This document shows, one piece after another, positions 8,071-17,191 of a DNA stretch of 64,000 nt. Every line of letters begins with the position of its first letter. The stretch's first letter is position 1. The DNA lies in assembly GCA_030440445.1 (NCBI GenBank), contig CP098528.1:3720001-3784000 (forward strand), written 5' to 3'. The notes below the pieces were generated by a model. That model saw only the letters and a list, made by a program, of their open reading frames with translations. It made no database searches and was not told the origin of the DNA. Both the position numbers and the translations under genes were made by a program. The stretch comes from Halomonas sp. KG2 (GTDB lineage Bacteria; Pseudomonadota; Gammaproteobacteria; Pseudomonadales; Halomonadaceae).

Positions 8071-9177
8071 TTAGCGATGAGCCGCCATCCAGCGGGTTAG
8101 CCAAACCCACAGCGCGGCGCCGAGTATTAACAAGCCACCAACGCCTAGCGCCTGCGGGTAGCTGTAGGCCCCCTCGCCTTCCAATAAGAAACGCAGTACC
8201 AGAAAAATCATCACGATATGGAAGATAAAGGCTTTGAGCGCATCACTACCGACGAGCGTGATCGGCAACAGTACTTTCGCAGCGGCTGCGCCACCCGCTA
8301 AGGCAAGCCCGAGCAGTACCAACGCGCCACCCACGCTAAACAGCATAAAGTTTATCCCTGGCGGGTGTTTTCCCACATTACGAGCCACCGCCATCATCGC
8401 ACCATGAACATCGCCCCCGGCGATGGCGATGCCATAAAAAGCAGCGACCATCAGCGCCCCCGCCCCTACCAGCCAAAGAATTAAACGGCGGCGTAAAGCG
8501 GCATCGAAATAGCAGCGTAACAGCGCTTCGCCAATCAATAAGCCAGACAATATGAGTGGGGCGCGGCTAAGCTGTCCCCAGGCATAGTGCTCTTCATGGT
8601 CCACCAGAAACGCTTTTAAGAGCTCGTAGCCCCCAAAGGAAAAGCCTTGTAACCACGCTGAAAGCGCCGTTAATCCTGCGATGGTCGCCAAACGCCCCCA
8701 GAGTGGCGTTCGCGCCCACAGCGGCAGTATCAGCGGTACCCATAACAAGGCAATGGCGTAAAAACCGAGGATCTCTACCCAGATAGCAAATCGCCCGTAG
8801 AGCAGCGTATTAGCAATATCACTAGGCGAGCTAAAGGGTAGCATTTCGATAATAATCAGCGCTTTATACCAAAACCAAACCTCAACGGCCCTTACCCATA
8901 GCTTTAATCGCCGCCGAGGCCAATCGTCACTTTGCGTGTAAGCAAGGAAGGCCACCGCCAGCGCAATGCCGAAAACTAAAATAAATAGCGAGGACGAGAA
9001 CTTCGTCAAGAAGTGGATAGGCACCATGCCCCAGTCGGGCACATGGCGCATACCTACTAAACCGCTAACGGCATGACTGATAATCATCAGCCCAATGGCA
9101 ATACCTCGCGCGAGATCAATCGCCTCGATTCGTCCTTGCGCTTTAGGAAGCTGTGGAACCTCCTTCCAGTTCAACAC
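8071..9177 (-). CDS. Membrane acyltransferase of the DUF1624/HGSNAT-like family
   Basis: The 368-residue protein has about ten membrane helices. It opens with RIEAIDLARGIAIGLMIISHA, the N-terminal signature of DUF1624 and heparan-alpha-glucosaminide N-acetyltransferase-like proteins; the conserved Asp and His are visible in helix 1. Such proteins are thought to pass acyl groups across the membrane to sugars or cell-wall polymers. The next gene, 30 bp downstream, encodes the exported serine hydrolase, which hints at a joint role in envelope modification, but no direct evidence exists. The acceptor is unknown. Confidence 0.75.
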   Translation of the reverse strand: MLNWKEVPQLPKAQGRIEAIDLARGIAIGLMIISHAVSGLVGMRHVPDWGMVPIHFLTKFSSSLFILVFGIALAVAFLAYTQSDDWPRRRLKLWVRAVEVWFWYKALIIIEMLPFSSPSDIANTLLYGRFAIWVEILGFYAIALLWVPLILPLWARTPLWGRLATIAGLTALSAWLQGFSFGGYELLKAFLVDHEEHYAWGQLSRAPLILSGLLIGEALLRCYFDAALRRRLILWLVGAGALMVAAFYGIAIAGGDVHGAMMAVARNVGKHPPGINFMLFSVGGALVLLGLALAGGAAAAKVLLPITLVGSDALKAFIFHIVMIFLVLRFLLEGEGAYSYPQALGVGGLLILGAALWVWLTRWMAAHR

Positions 9178-9240
9178 GTCGGCAACGTCCTTGTGGCTGA
9201 TGTTAGTAATAGAACTCTAACCATAGCCTATTCATTCCCG

Positions 9241-9292
9241 ACACCCTATCCCTACGCCCTATCCTTACACCCTATCCTGACGACCTATGAGG
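9241..9292. repeat. Four tandem 13-bp repeats
   Basis: Units at 9241, 9254, 9267 and 9280 follow ACRCCCTATCCTK; the last is degenerate. They lie upstream of the DUF1624 gene and beside the terminator of the small acidic-protein gene. Confidence 0.8.
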
Positions 9293-9306
9293 CACCTTTT
9301 AACGCA

Positions 9307-9335
9307 AAAATGCCCCGCAACTGGCGGGGCATTTT
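9307..9335 (-). terminator. Rho-independent terminator of the acidic-protein gene
   Basis: A 12-bp perfect stem (AAAATGCCCCGC with GCGGGGCATTTT) and a 5-base loop, with a T-run on the minus strand. It lies 50 bp beyond the stop of the gene at 9386-9658. The A/T tracts on both sides mean it could act in both directions. Confidence 0.88.
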
Positions 9336-9385
9336 CTGGTTCATCCGTGAACCTGGGTAGAAGTTAATCCGTTAGCAAGCAGGGT

Positions 9386-9658
9386 TTACCAACCGGAATC
9401 GTCTTCCTCTTCAGTTTCCCATGTGCCTTGCTCCTCTTCTTCCTCTTCGTACTCAGTGGTTACGCCTTCATTGGTAGCGCCTTGCTCTTGCTCAGAGTCG
9501 AAAGAGTTGTAAGCGCCTTGCTCATCCTGGGTCGTTTCTTCCTGAGGAGCAGGCTCGTAATCATCGCTGCCTTCCATGCCGGCAAAGGCCAGCGGGCTAG
9601 CGATTAAACCAAACGATACGCCTAAAATGCCAAGTTTCTTGAGAGCTTCCTTTTTCAT
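9386..9658 (-). CDS. Small secreted polyacidic protein
   Basis: A 90-residue protein with a clear signal peptide (MKKEALKKLGILGVSFGLIA ... AFA) and a mature part of about 64 residues with no Lys, Arg or His at all. The mature part is dominated by Glu, Asp, Gln, Thr and Gly, with a run of six Glu and a C-terminal EEEDDSGW; only a few aromatic residues are present. I do not recognise a family. The start is the ATG at 9658, 7 bases after AGGAGG; the ATG 6 bases earlier is too close to the site. A strong ribosome site and its own terminator suggest high expression as a single gene. A role in ion or cation binding at the envelope is a guess from composition. Confidence 0.8.
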   Translation of the reverse strand: MKKEALKKLGILGVSFGLIASPLAFAGMEGSDDYEPAPQEETTQDEQGAYNSFDSEQEQGATNEGVTTEYEEEEEEQGTWETEEEDDSGW

Positions 9659-9958
9659 AGTCATGCCTCCTGGTATGGCTTCGCTTTCACTGTGGTTCTC
9701 AGTAATCAAAAAATTCGATCATTTGAAAACCTTGGTTAGTGGCAAGAACGTCATGTCTTCCTAACACTTCGTTCTTGCCCAATACATTGCAGCCGCTATA
9801 CCAAGCCATGCCAATAAAATAAAAAACACAATAAATACAGAATCTTGAATATAAATAGTGCATGCCAACCTAAGGCTGCATCTATCTTTAATTAGCGATT
9901 TATTGTTTACCGCTGGCACATGGGTCCTGTTGCATCATGTCAATTGAGTGTTAGACAA
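9659..9958. other. AT-rich intergenic region with a long inverted repeat
   Basis: About 300 bp between the acidic-protein gene and the end of the TRAP operon. It holds an inverted repeat at 9741-9779 (below) and AT-rich sequence that may include the acidic-protein promoter. A 35-codon TTG-started hydrophobic frame on the minus strand (9761-9868) has no proper ribosome site. Nothing else is recognised. Confidence 0.6.
9741..9779. repeat. Inverted repeat with 10-bp arms
   Basis: GGCAAGAACG and CGTTCTTGCC are perfect arms around a 19-base centre. It could be an operator of the acidic-protein gene (start 80 bp away) or a transcript-end hairpin. There is no T-run beside it. Confidence 0.6.
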
Positions 9959-11254
9959 TTAATACCCCATCACTCGAGGCAGCCACGTGGCAAGGCCAGG
10001 TATCGCGATCAACAATAAAATGGTGGCCAGAATCGGTAATAGGAATGGCAACACCGCTTTGACCACCTGCCCATAGCGTAGTCGCGTAATGCCCACCATT
10101 AGAAACAACACCGTGCCAAAGGGTGGTGTGATAACACCCACTGAAAGCGTAATAACCATCACAATGCCGAAATGGACAGGGTCTAGCCCCGCGCTTAGCG
10201 CAGCAGGCACCACAATGGGAGTGAAGATCAGGATGCTCTCGATGACCGACATGAAACAGCCGATAAGCAGGAAAAACAGCGCAAAGCAGAGCAGCAACGC
10301 AATCGTCGGCATATCGATGCTGGCCACTTGTCCCGCCAACGCTTGTGGAATGCCCATACGCACCAAAATCCAGCCGTAAAAACTGGATACCGCAATAATC
10401 AGCAGAATCACGGCGCTGAACATAAGGGTACGTTGGAAAGCATTAAACAAGTCGCGCAGGCTTAAGTCACGGTAGATCAGGCCGCCTAAAATAACCGCAT
10501 AGAGCGAGGCAATGGCGCCAGCTTCTGTGGGCGTAAAGAAGCCCCCCCAAATACCACCGACAATAATAGTGGGCATCATCAAAGGTAGAATAGCGCGCTT
10601 GCCGGTTCGGACGACCTCGCAGGCATCAAACGGCGTAGGCTTAGGCATTACTACTTTGCCTGTTGCCCCGAGCACTACCGTCATTCCCATCAACAGTAAT
10701 GCCATCAGAATGCCGGGCAGCAACCCCGCCATAAACAGCCCGCCGATACTCACGTTGGCCAACCAGCCATACACGACCAACGCAATACTGGGCGGTAGAA
10801 TCGGCCCAATCACGCTAGAGGCGGCGGTAATTCCAGTGGCGTAACCCACATCATAGCCACGCTCTTTCATGGCTTTAATTTCAATGCTGCCAAGACCCGC
10901 CGCGTCGGCCACGGCAGTACCCGACATAGTGGCAAAAATAGAGCTGGCCACTACGTTAGCGTGACCAAGACCGCCCTTGGTAAAACCGACTAATGCCGTG
11001 GCGAAGTCAAAAATACGCGTGGTTGTTGAGCCAATATTCATAATATTGGCCGCCAGAATAAACAGCGGAATGGCCAACAACGTAAAGTTGTTGAGCGTTT
11101 GTACCATTCGCAGTGGCAGTAGCTCAACGGGCAACCCTCCGGTGCCGGTGAATACCAAAGCGATAAATGAAGTAACACCGATGGCAACCACAACAGGCAA
11201 CCCGATAGCCATTAGCACCAACAGGCCGCCAACGAAAATTAGTAATTCAGTCAT
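9959..11254 (-). CDS. TRAP transporter large permease (DctM)
   Basis: This 431-residue, ~12-helix protein is the ion-coupled channel subunit of a TRAP transporter. Typical DctM features are AIPLFILAANIMN, a GLGHANVVASSIFATMSGTAVADAAGLGS-type loop, PPSIALVVYG, and the C-terminal SVGVITPPFGTVLF. It moves an organic acid inward using the sodium gradient, fed by the periplasmic binding protein. It overlaps the small-permease gene by 4 bp (ATGA), so the two are translationally coupled. The substrate cannot be read from the sequence; the nearby CoA-transferase and lyase genes make a dicarboxylic acid such as hydroxymethylglutarate a reasonable guess. Confidence 0.9.
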   Translation of the reverse strand: MTELLIFVGGLLVLMAIGLPVVVAIGVTSFIALVFTGTGGLPVELLPLRMVQTLNNFTLLAIPLFILAANIMNIGSTTTRIFDFATALVGFTKGGLGHANVVASSIFATMSGTAVADAAGLGSIEIKAMKERGYDVGYATGITAASSVIGPILPPSIALVVYGWLANVSIGGLFMAGLLPGILMALLLMGMTVVLGATGKVVMPKPTPFDACEVVRTGKRAILPLMMPTIIVGGIWGGFFTPTEAGAIASLYAVILGGLIYRDLSLRDLFNAFQRTLMFSAVILLIIAVSSFYGWILVRMGIPQALAGQVASIDMPTIALLLCFALFFLLIGCFMSVIESILIFTPIVVPAALSAGLDPVHFGIVMVITLSVGVITPPFGTVLFLMVGITRLRYGQVVKAVLPFLLPILATILLLIAIPGLATWLPRVMGY

Positions 11255-11793
11255 GGTGCCGTCACCTCTTCTTCGCGGGGTGCTTCAAGCCAAAAAACCG
11301 GGCCGCGCAGCGTTTTCCAAAGGGCGATAACCGCCATGCTTGCGAAGCTAAAGAAGATACCGTAGTAGAGGTAGCTGAAACTGATACTTAACGAAACGGT
11401 TTTATTGTTGGCGCTCATATCCGACATAATCCACGCGCCCCATGCCGCGAGTACAAAAAAGCCGCAAGAGATCAGCGAAGTAAGGCGATACTGCATATTT
11501 CTACCCAAGCTAGAGAGCTTGTGGCTGAACAGGTCAACCACTAAATGCTCACTACGTACCCACGCAGAGATAGACCCAAAACCAATGGCATAGATGGCCA
11601 GCAGTGATGCAACTTCTTCTGTCCAGGGCATCCCCAGCCCAAGTACGTCACGGGCCACCACTGCAGACACAATGAGCAGTAATATCGCGGCCATTAACGC
11701 AACACCTATCCCATCGCAAAGACGGGTGGTGTAACGCAACACATAAAAAGCGACTCTATCCGGCCCGTTTCTGGGCGGCATAGCTGAATCCAC
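11251..11793 (-). CDS. TRAP transporter small permease (DctQ)
   Basis: A 180-residue protein with four predicted helices and the DctQ landmarks RDVLGLGMPWTEEVASLLAIYAIGFGSISA and VRSEHLVVDLF. It pairs with the large permease in the membrane. Its start lies 87 bp after the binding-protein gene; that gap holds a hairpin. An ATGA overlap couples it to dctM. Confidence 0.88.
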   Translation of the reverse strand: MDSAMPPRNGPDRVAFYVLRYTTRLCDGIGVALMAAILLLIVSAVVARDVLGLGMPWTEEVASLLAIYAIGFGSISAWVRSEHLVVDLFSHKLSSLGRNMQYRLTSLISCGFFVLAAWGAWIMSDMSANNKTVSLSISFSYLYYGIFFSFASMAVIALWKTLRGPVFWLEAPREEEVTAP

Positions 11794-11833
11794 GGGAACG
11801 CTCCTGAGGCTTAAATAGGTATCTTTTAAAACT

Positions 11834-11862
11834 ACAACGACGGCCCGATAGGCCGCCGTTGT
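11834..11862 (-). terminator. Hairpin between dctP and dctQ (likely attenuator)
   Basis: ACAACGACGGCC and GGCCGCCGTTGT pair around a 5-base loop with one mismatch. On the minus strand it is followed by AGTTTT. Its place after the binding-protein gene suggests partial termination or 3'-end protection, which would leave more binding protein than permease. Confidence 0.65.
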
Positions 11863-11879
11863 TCATTTAGCACAAGCAA

Positions 11880-12860
11880 TTACTGGCTTTCATTACCTAA
11901 CGCATCTTCACGCACACCATCAGCCATATCGGCCATGACACGATCAATCGCAGGCAACGCCGCTTCGCGGAAAGGTGTCACATCCGGCTCAATGATGGTC
12001 ATCCCTTCATCCTGCAGCGCTTCTAGATAGAACTCGTCAAGTTCACGCTCTTGCTCTGAACCGTATTGACGAGCTACGTCGATCGCCTCTTCAATCAATG
12101 CCTGATCATCGGCTTCTAAGCCATCCCACCAGCGTGAACTGGCTACCCAGCTCCACGGAAACTGCACGTGGCTGGTCATAATGATGTGATCCTGCACTTC
12201 CCACAGGCGGCGGGTATAGGGCGAGGAGAGCGAGTTTTCATGGCCATCGACTTGACCTGTTTGCATGGCCAAGTAAATTTCCGGCGCGGGAACGTTCACT
12301 ACCTGGGCGCCGATCTCTTCCCACACCTCAAGCCACACGGGGAGCGATGGCAGACGCAAACGGAAGCCGTCTAAGTCTTCAGGGCTATTGATTGCCTTGT
12401 TGGCGGTCATATGGCGTGGGCCACGGTGCTGCAAACCAAAATACTTAAGCCCGCCTTGGTTCTCAGCCTGCTCAATCAATGCCTGGCCAGAAGGGCTTTC
12501 CATATAGGCGTCGACTTCGTCCCAGGTTGAAAAAACAAACGGCACGGTAATAGCGTCATACTCTGGCGCATACTGCTGGCGCCAGTTGCCGCCAGTGATA
12601 GAAATCTGGGTTTGACCTAAATTGAGCAGTTCCAGCACCGCGTTTTCACCACCGAGTGAGCCTGCTAGAAAAGGACGCACCTCAAAACGGCCCGGTGCCT
12701 GCTCTTCTAGGTACTCGGCAAAGCGCTCGACTGCTGCGCTTTCGGAGCCGCCTTCGCTCATGGTGTTGTTAACTTGAATTTCGATCGGGTTTGCCAAGGC
12801 AAAGGGGGCCGCCGTTAGCATACCCAGGGTGGCCAGCGTGGTAAGCAATGTTGTCCGCAT
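11880..12860 (-). CDS. TRAP transporter substrate-binding protein (DctP)
   Basis: A 326-residue periplasmic binding protein with a signal peptide of about 23 residues (ending FALA). The DctP ligand-binding region is seen: LDGFRLRLPSLPVW holds the conserved Arg that contacts the substrate carboxylate, followed by VNVPAPEIYLAMQTGQVDGHENS. It captures a carboxylate and delivers it to the DctQM permease. It is the first gene of the leftward dctP-dctQ-dctM operon. A CRP-type palindrome lies about 58 bp upstream of its start. Confidence 0.9.
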   Translation of the reverse strand: MRTTLLTTLATLGMLTAAPFALANPIEIQVNNTMSEGGSESAAVERFAEYLEEQAPGRFEVRPFLAGSLGGENAVLELLNLGQTQISITGGNWRQQYAPEYDAITVPFVFSTWDEVDAYMESPSGQALIEQAENQGGLKYFGLQHRGPRHMTANKAINSPEDLDGFRLRLPSLPVWLEVWEEIGAQVVNVPAPEIYLAMQTGQVDGHENSLSSPYTRRLWEVQDHIIMTSHVQFPWSWVASSRWWDGLEADDQALIEEAIDVARQYGSEQERELDEFYLEALQDEGMTIIEPDVTPFREAALPAIDRVMADMADGVREDALGNESQ

Positions 12861-13938
<1,078 letters not shown>

Positions 13939-13956
13939 GCGCCGACTTGATCAACC

Positions 13957-14859
13957 TTATAACGCTGAATGCTTTTCTGCGGTCAGAAGGTCCACCATGT
14001 GCCTTGCCGTGACAGGAAGTGTCGCGTAGCGGCGCACGCCAATCACAAGCTCCCGCTGGGCCCAGGCGTCGTTCAACGGGATGCTTTTAAGCTGCAGATC
14101 ACCTAGCTCGCGGTAGATCGTTTGTTCTGGCAGCACGCCGACCCCCATGCCATGGTGAATCATGCGGCAAATAGCATCAAAGCTACGTACTTGAATGCGC
14201 ATTCGCAGCGCTTTTCCCGATAGGTTAGCCTGCTCAAACAATAGCGCTTGCAGTGAAGCATCTTGCTGCAAGCCGATGAAGTCGAAAGCAAGCGCTTCAT
14301 TGAAGGCAATGCTACTTCGCTCCGCTAGTGGGTGTTTGTCAGGCGTGACTAGCACTAAGCGATCACGCCGATACGGAATTATCTGTAAGTCTGGCGCAGC
14401 TACATGCCCAGCAAAAATGCCGATATCGGTTAAGCCGTCTCTCACGGCGGCAATAATTTCACTGCTGACCCGCTCTTGCAGGTCGATTTTAATTTCAGGG
14501 TAGTGGCGAGAGAACGCGCTGAGATCTTGGGGAAGGAACGCGATGATTGCCGAGGTGTTGGAATGAATACGCACATGCCCACGCACGCCTTCACCATATT
14601 CGCTAAGCTCTGCCTGTAAGCGTTCAACGTTGTCGAGTATGCGCCGCGCATGATGCAAAAATGCCTGCCCTGCCGGGGTTAGCTCCACGCCACGGGGCTT
14701 ACGGTAAAGTAACGTTGTCCCGACCAAGCTTTCAAGATCGCTCATTCGCTTGCTAACGGCGGCAAGGGCTAGGTGTTCGCGTTCGGCAGCCGCGGTCAAG
14801 CGGCCTTCGTCTGCAACAGAGATAAACAGCTTGAGCGTAAAAAAATCAAAGCGGCGCAA
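13957..14859 (-). CDS. LysR-family transcriptional regulator
   Basis: A 300-residue LysR protein: an N-terminal winged helix (FFTLKLFISVADEGRLTAAA ... KRMSDLESLVGTTLLYRKPRGVELT) and a C-terminal effector domain beginning near residue 90. It starts from TTG at 14859, 9 bases after AGGAG. It is divergent from the CoA-transferase/lyase pair and, by the usual LysR logic, probably controls that pair together with itself. A palindrome suited to an operator lies between them. Confidence 0.9.
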   Translation of the reverse strand: MRRFDFFTLKLFISVADEGRLTAAAEREHLALAAVSKRMSDLESLVGTTLLYRKPRGVELTPAGQAFLHHARRILDNVERLQAELSEYGEGVRGHVRIHSNTSAIIAFLPQDLSAFSRHYPEIKIDLQERVSSEIIAAVRDGLTDIGIFAGHVAAPDLQIIPYRRDRLVLVTPDKHPLAERSSIAFNEALAFDFIGLQQDASLQALLFEQANLSGKALRMRIQVRSFDAICRMIHHGMGVGVLPEQTIYRELGDLQLKSIPLNDAWAQRELVIGVRRYATLPVTARHMVDLLTAEKHSAL

Positions 14860-14888
14860 CTCGACAAACTCCTGAAAAGTAACCTGAC

Positions 14889-14902
14889 TATGCTAGCGCA
14901 TA
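14889..14902. promoter_or_regulatory. Candidate LysR operator palindrome
   Basis: TATGC and GCATA flank TAGC. It lies 30 bp before the LysR start and about 110 bp before the CoA-transferase start. The arm pattern resembles LysR sites, though the T-to-A spacing is one base longer than the usual T-N11-A. Confidence 0.35.
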
Positions 14903-15010
14903 CCTTCGCCAGTCACGAAACCTTTGTTACCCATTGCCTAATTGTCGCCCCTCAGCGGCTCACGCATGCTGGTAGGCAACAATATTAACGACACGACCAG
15001 GAGAGCCTTA

Positions 15011-16216
15011 ATGCACGCTCCCGAAGCTCGCCAGCTTCCCTTAGAACGCCTGAAAGTTCTTGAACTTGGGCAGCTCATTGCAGGCCCATTTGCGACCAAG
15101 CTGTTAGGCGAATTTGGTGCCGATGTGATTAAAATTGAGCCGCCCGGCACCGGCGATCCCCTTCGCAAATGGCGAATGCTTGAGGAAGGCACCTCGCTTT
15201 GGTGGCACGTACAGAGCCGTAACAAGCGCTCGGTGGCGCTGGACTTGCGCAGTGAAGAGGGTCAAGCGCTGGTGCGTGAACTCGCTACCGAGGCTGATGT
15301 GGTGGTGGAAAACTTCCGCCCAGGCACATTAGATAACTGGGGGCTGGGCTGGGAAGCGCTCTCAAAACTCAACCCACGGTTAATCATGGTGCATATTTCC
15401 GGCTACGGGCAAACGGGGCCTTACCGCGACAAGCCCGGCTTTGGTGTGGTGGGTGAAGCCATGGGCGGACTGCGTTACCTCACCGGCCAGCCGGGAGAGC
15501 CCTCTGTGCGCGTAGGCGTGAGCATTGGTGATTCGCTGTCCGCGCTTTACGCTGTCATTGGCACCTTGCTGGCACTGCAAGAGCGCAACCGCAGCGGCCT
15601 GGGACAAGAGATCGACGTGGCGCTGTATGAGTCGGTATTTGCCATGATGGAAAGCCTGCTTCCGGAATTCGATGCCAGCGGCCAGGTGCGCGAACCTAGC
15701 GGCAGTGCCCTCCCCGGCATTACGCCTTCTAACGCTTACCGCTGCCAGGGCGGCGATTACGTACTGATTGCCGGTAACGGCGACAGCATTTTTAAACGCT
15801 TGATGGGCGTGATTGGCCGTGATGATCTGGCCAACGACCCCGCGCTAGCCCACAACGATGGCCGCAGCCAGCAGGCTGAAATGATCGACGCAGCGATTCA
15901 AGCGTGGTCTGAAGAGCGCCCAAGAGAGGCGATTCTTAAAGCGCTGGATGAGGCACGTGTGCCAGCAGGCTATCCGTACACCGCCGAAGATATTGCCTTT
16001 GACCCCCATTACTTGGCGCGGGAAATGATTCAAACCTTCACCCGCCCCAACGGCAAACCATTAAAAGTGCCCGGTGTACTGCCCAAACTTAGCGCGACCC
16101 CAGGGCGACTCGGCGATGGCGGCCCGGCGCTTGGCCAGCATACCGATGACGTGCTGGATGAGCTGGGCATTGACCAGGCAACCCGCGCCAAACTGCGTCA
16201 AGCGGGCATTATTTAA
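15011..16216 (+). CDS. Class III (CaiB/frc family) CoA-transferase
   Basis: A 401-residue CoA-transferase of the formyl-CoA transferase type. It shows the family start LERLKVLELGQLIAGPFATKLL, the ADVVVENFRPG segment, and the catalytic Asp at about residue 174 (VSIGDSLSALY), which forms the acyl-anhydride. It moves CoA from a donor such as succinyl-CoA to a free acid. The human homologue SUGCT accepts glutarate and 3-hydroxy-3-methylglutarate. The HMG-CoA lyase gene starts 10 bp downstream, so the likely product is HMG-CoA or a close analogue. The ATG at 15011 follows CAGGAGA; an upstream in-frame extension lacks family similarity. Confidence 0.85.
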   Translation: MHAPEARQLPLERLKVLELGQLIAGPFATKLLGEFGADVIKIEPPGTGDPLRKWRMLEEGTSLWWHVQSRNKRSVALDLRSEEGQALVRELATEADVVVENFRPGTLDNWGLGWEALSKLNPRLIMVHISGYGQTGPYRDKPGFGVVGEAMGGLRYLTGQPGEPSVRVGVSIGDSLSALYAVIGTLLALQERNRSGLGQEIDVALYESVFAMMESLLPEFDASGQVREPSGSALPGITPSNAYRCQGGDYVLIAGNGDSIFKRLMGVIGRDDLANDPALAHNDGRSQQAEMIDAAIQAWSEERPREAILKALDEARVPAGYPYTAEDIAFDPHYLAREMIQTFTRPNGKPLKVPGVLPKLSATPGRLGDGGPALGQHTDDVLDELGIDQATRAKLRQAGII

Positions 16217-16226
16217 GGAGAGCGCT

Positions 16227-17189
16227 ATGCACAAGTCCACGAGTCAACCCATGCCCTTCCCGACAGCACCCTGTCCTAAAAAAATAGAAATTAATGAAGT
16301 CGCCCCGCGTGACGGCCTGCAGATTGAAGCGCGCTTTGTCCCCACAGACGATAAAATCCGCTGGATCGACGCACTCTCCACCACCGGCCTGCGGCGCATC
16401 GAGGCCACCTCGTTTACGTCCCCCAAAGCGATTCCTAACCTGCGCGATGCTGCGGATGTTGTCACAGGTATTCAGCGTCGGGCAGGCGTCGATATCAGTG
16501 TATTAGTGCCTAACCTTAAGGGCATGGAGCGCGTGCTTGCCTGTCAGGTGGATGAGATTAATTTGGTGATGTCGGCAAGCGATAGCCATGGCCTTGCGAA
16601 CCTGCGCATGACACCAGAGCAGTCGCTTGAGCAATTTGCCGCGATTGTGGAGGCCTGCCAAGGCAGCGGCGTATTTATCAACGCCTCGCTTTCGACCACC
16701 TTTGGCTGCCCGTTTGAAGGCGAGGTGCCTGAAACGCGGGTGCTCACGCTGGTGGAAAAGCTGATCGCGCTGGGCATTCAGGGCGTCACGCTATGCGACA
16801 CCACGGGTATGGCCAACCCAGCTCAGGTGAGGCGCCTGTGCGACGCCGTGCTTGAGCGATGGCCGGAAACGCCGTTCACCCTGCACTTTCACAACACGCG
16901 TGGCATGGGCTTAGCCAACGCGCTGGCGGCGTGGCAGGCGGGCATTAGCCGCTTTGATGCGTCGTTAGGCGGGCTGGGGGGCTGCCCCTTTGCCCCAGGC
17001 GCTAGCGGTAATGTATGCACAGAAGACTTAGTGCATATGTTTACAGCGATGGGGGTCGATACGGGCGTCGATCTAGATGCGCTGCTTGACGTTGCCGCCA
17101 CCCTGCCGACACTTATCGGCCACGACGTGCCCGGGCAAGTGGTAAAAGCCGGGAAGTCATCCCGGCGTTATGCGATGCCCGAGCGTTAG
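16227..17189 (+). CDS. Hydroxymethylglutaryl-CoA lyase
   Basis: A 320-residue HMGL-like TIM-barrel enzyme that cleaves HMG-CoA to acetyl-CoA and acetoacetate. Key residues are visible: the APRDG motif (R28, D29), HFHNTRGMGLANALAA with the metal-binding His residues, and the active-site Cys in GGLGGCPFAPGASGN. The ATG at 16227 is preceded by AAGGAG and lies 10 bp after the CoA-transferase, so the two form an operon. Relatives cleave other 3-hydroxy-3-methyl acyl-CoAs such as citramalyl-CoA, so the exact substrate is not certain. It ends 2 bp from the convergent aldehyde dehydrogenase gene. Confidence 0.87.
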   Translation: MHKSTSQPMPFPTAPCPKKIEINEVAPRDGLQIEARFVPTDDKIRWIDALSTTGLRRIEATSFTSPKAIPNLRDAADVVTGIQRRAGVDISVLVPNLKGMERVLACQVDEINLVMSASDSHGLANLRMTPEQSLEQFAAIVEACQGSGVFINASLSTTFGCPFEGEVPETRVLTLVEKLIALGIQGVTLCDTTGMANPAQVRRLCDAVLERWPETPFTLHFHNTRGMGLANALAAWQAGISRFDASLGGLGGCPFAPGASGNVCTEDLVHMFTAMGVDTGVDLDALLDVAATLPTLIGHDVPGQVVKAGKSSRRYAMPER

Positions 17190-17191
17190 TC

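Noticed and set aside
9761..9868. 35-residue hydrophobic frame on the minus strand starting at TTG
   Set aside because: It looks like one membrane helix (FILLAWLGIAAAMYW) but has no proper ribosome site and ends in the arm of an inverted repeat.
15011..16216. DMSP-cleaving DddD or carnitine CaiB
   Set aside because: DddD has two CoA-transferase domains and is about twice as long; no carnitine genes are nearby, while an HMG-CoA lyase is in the same operon.
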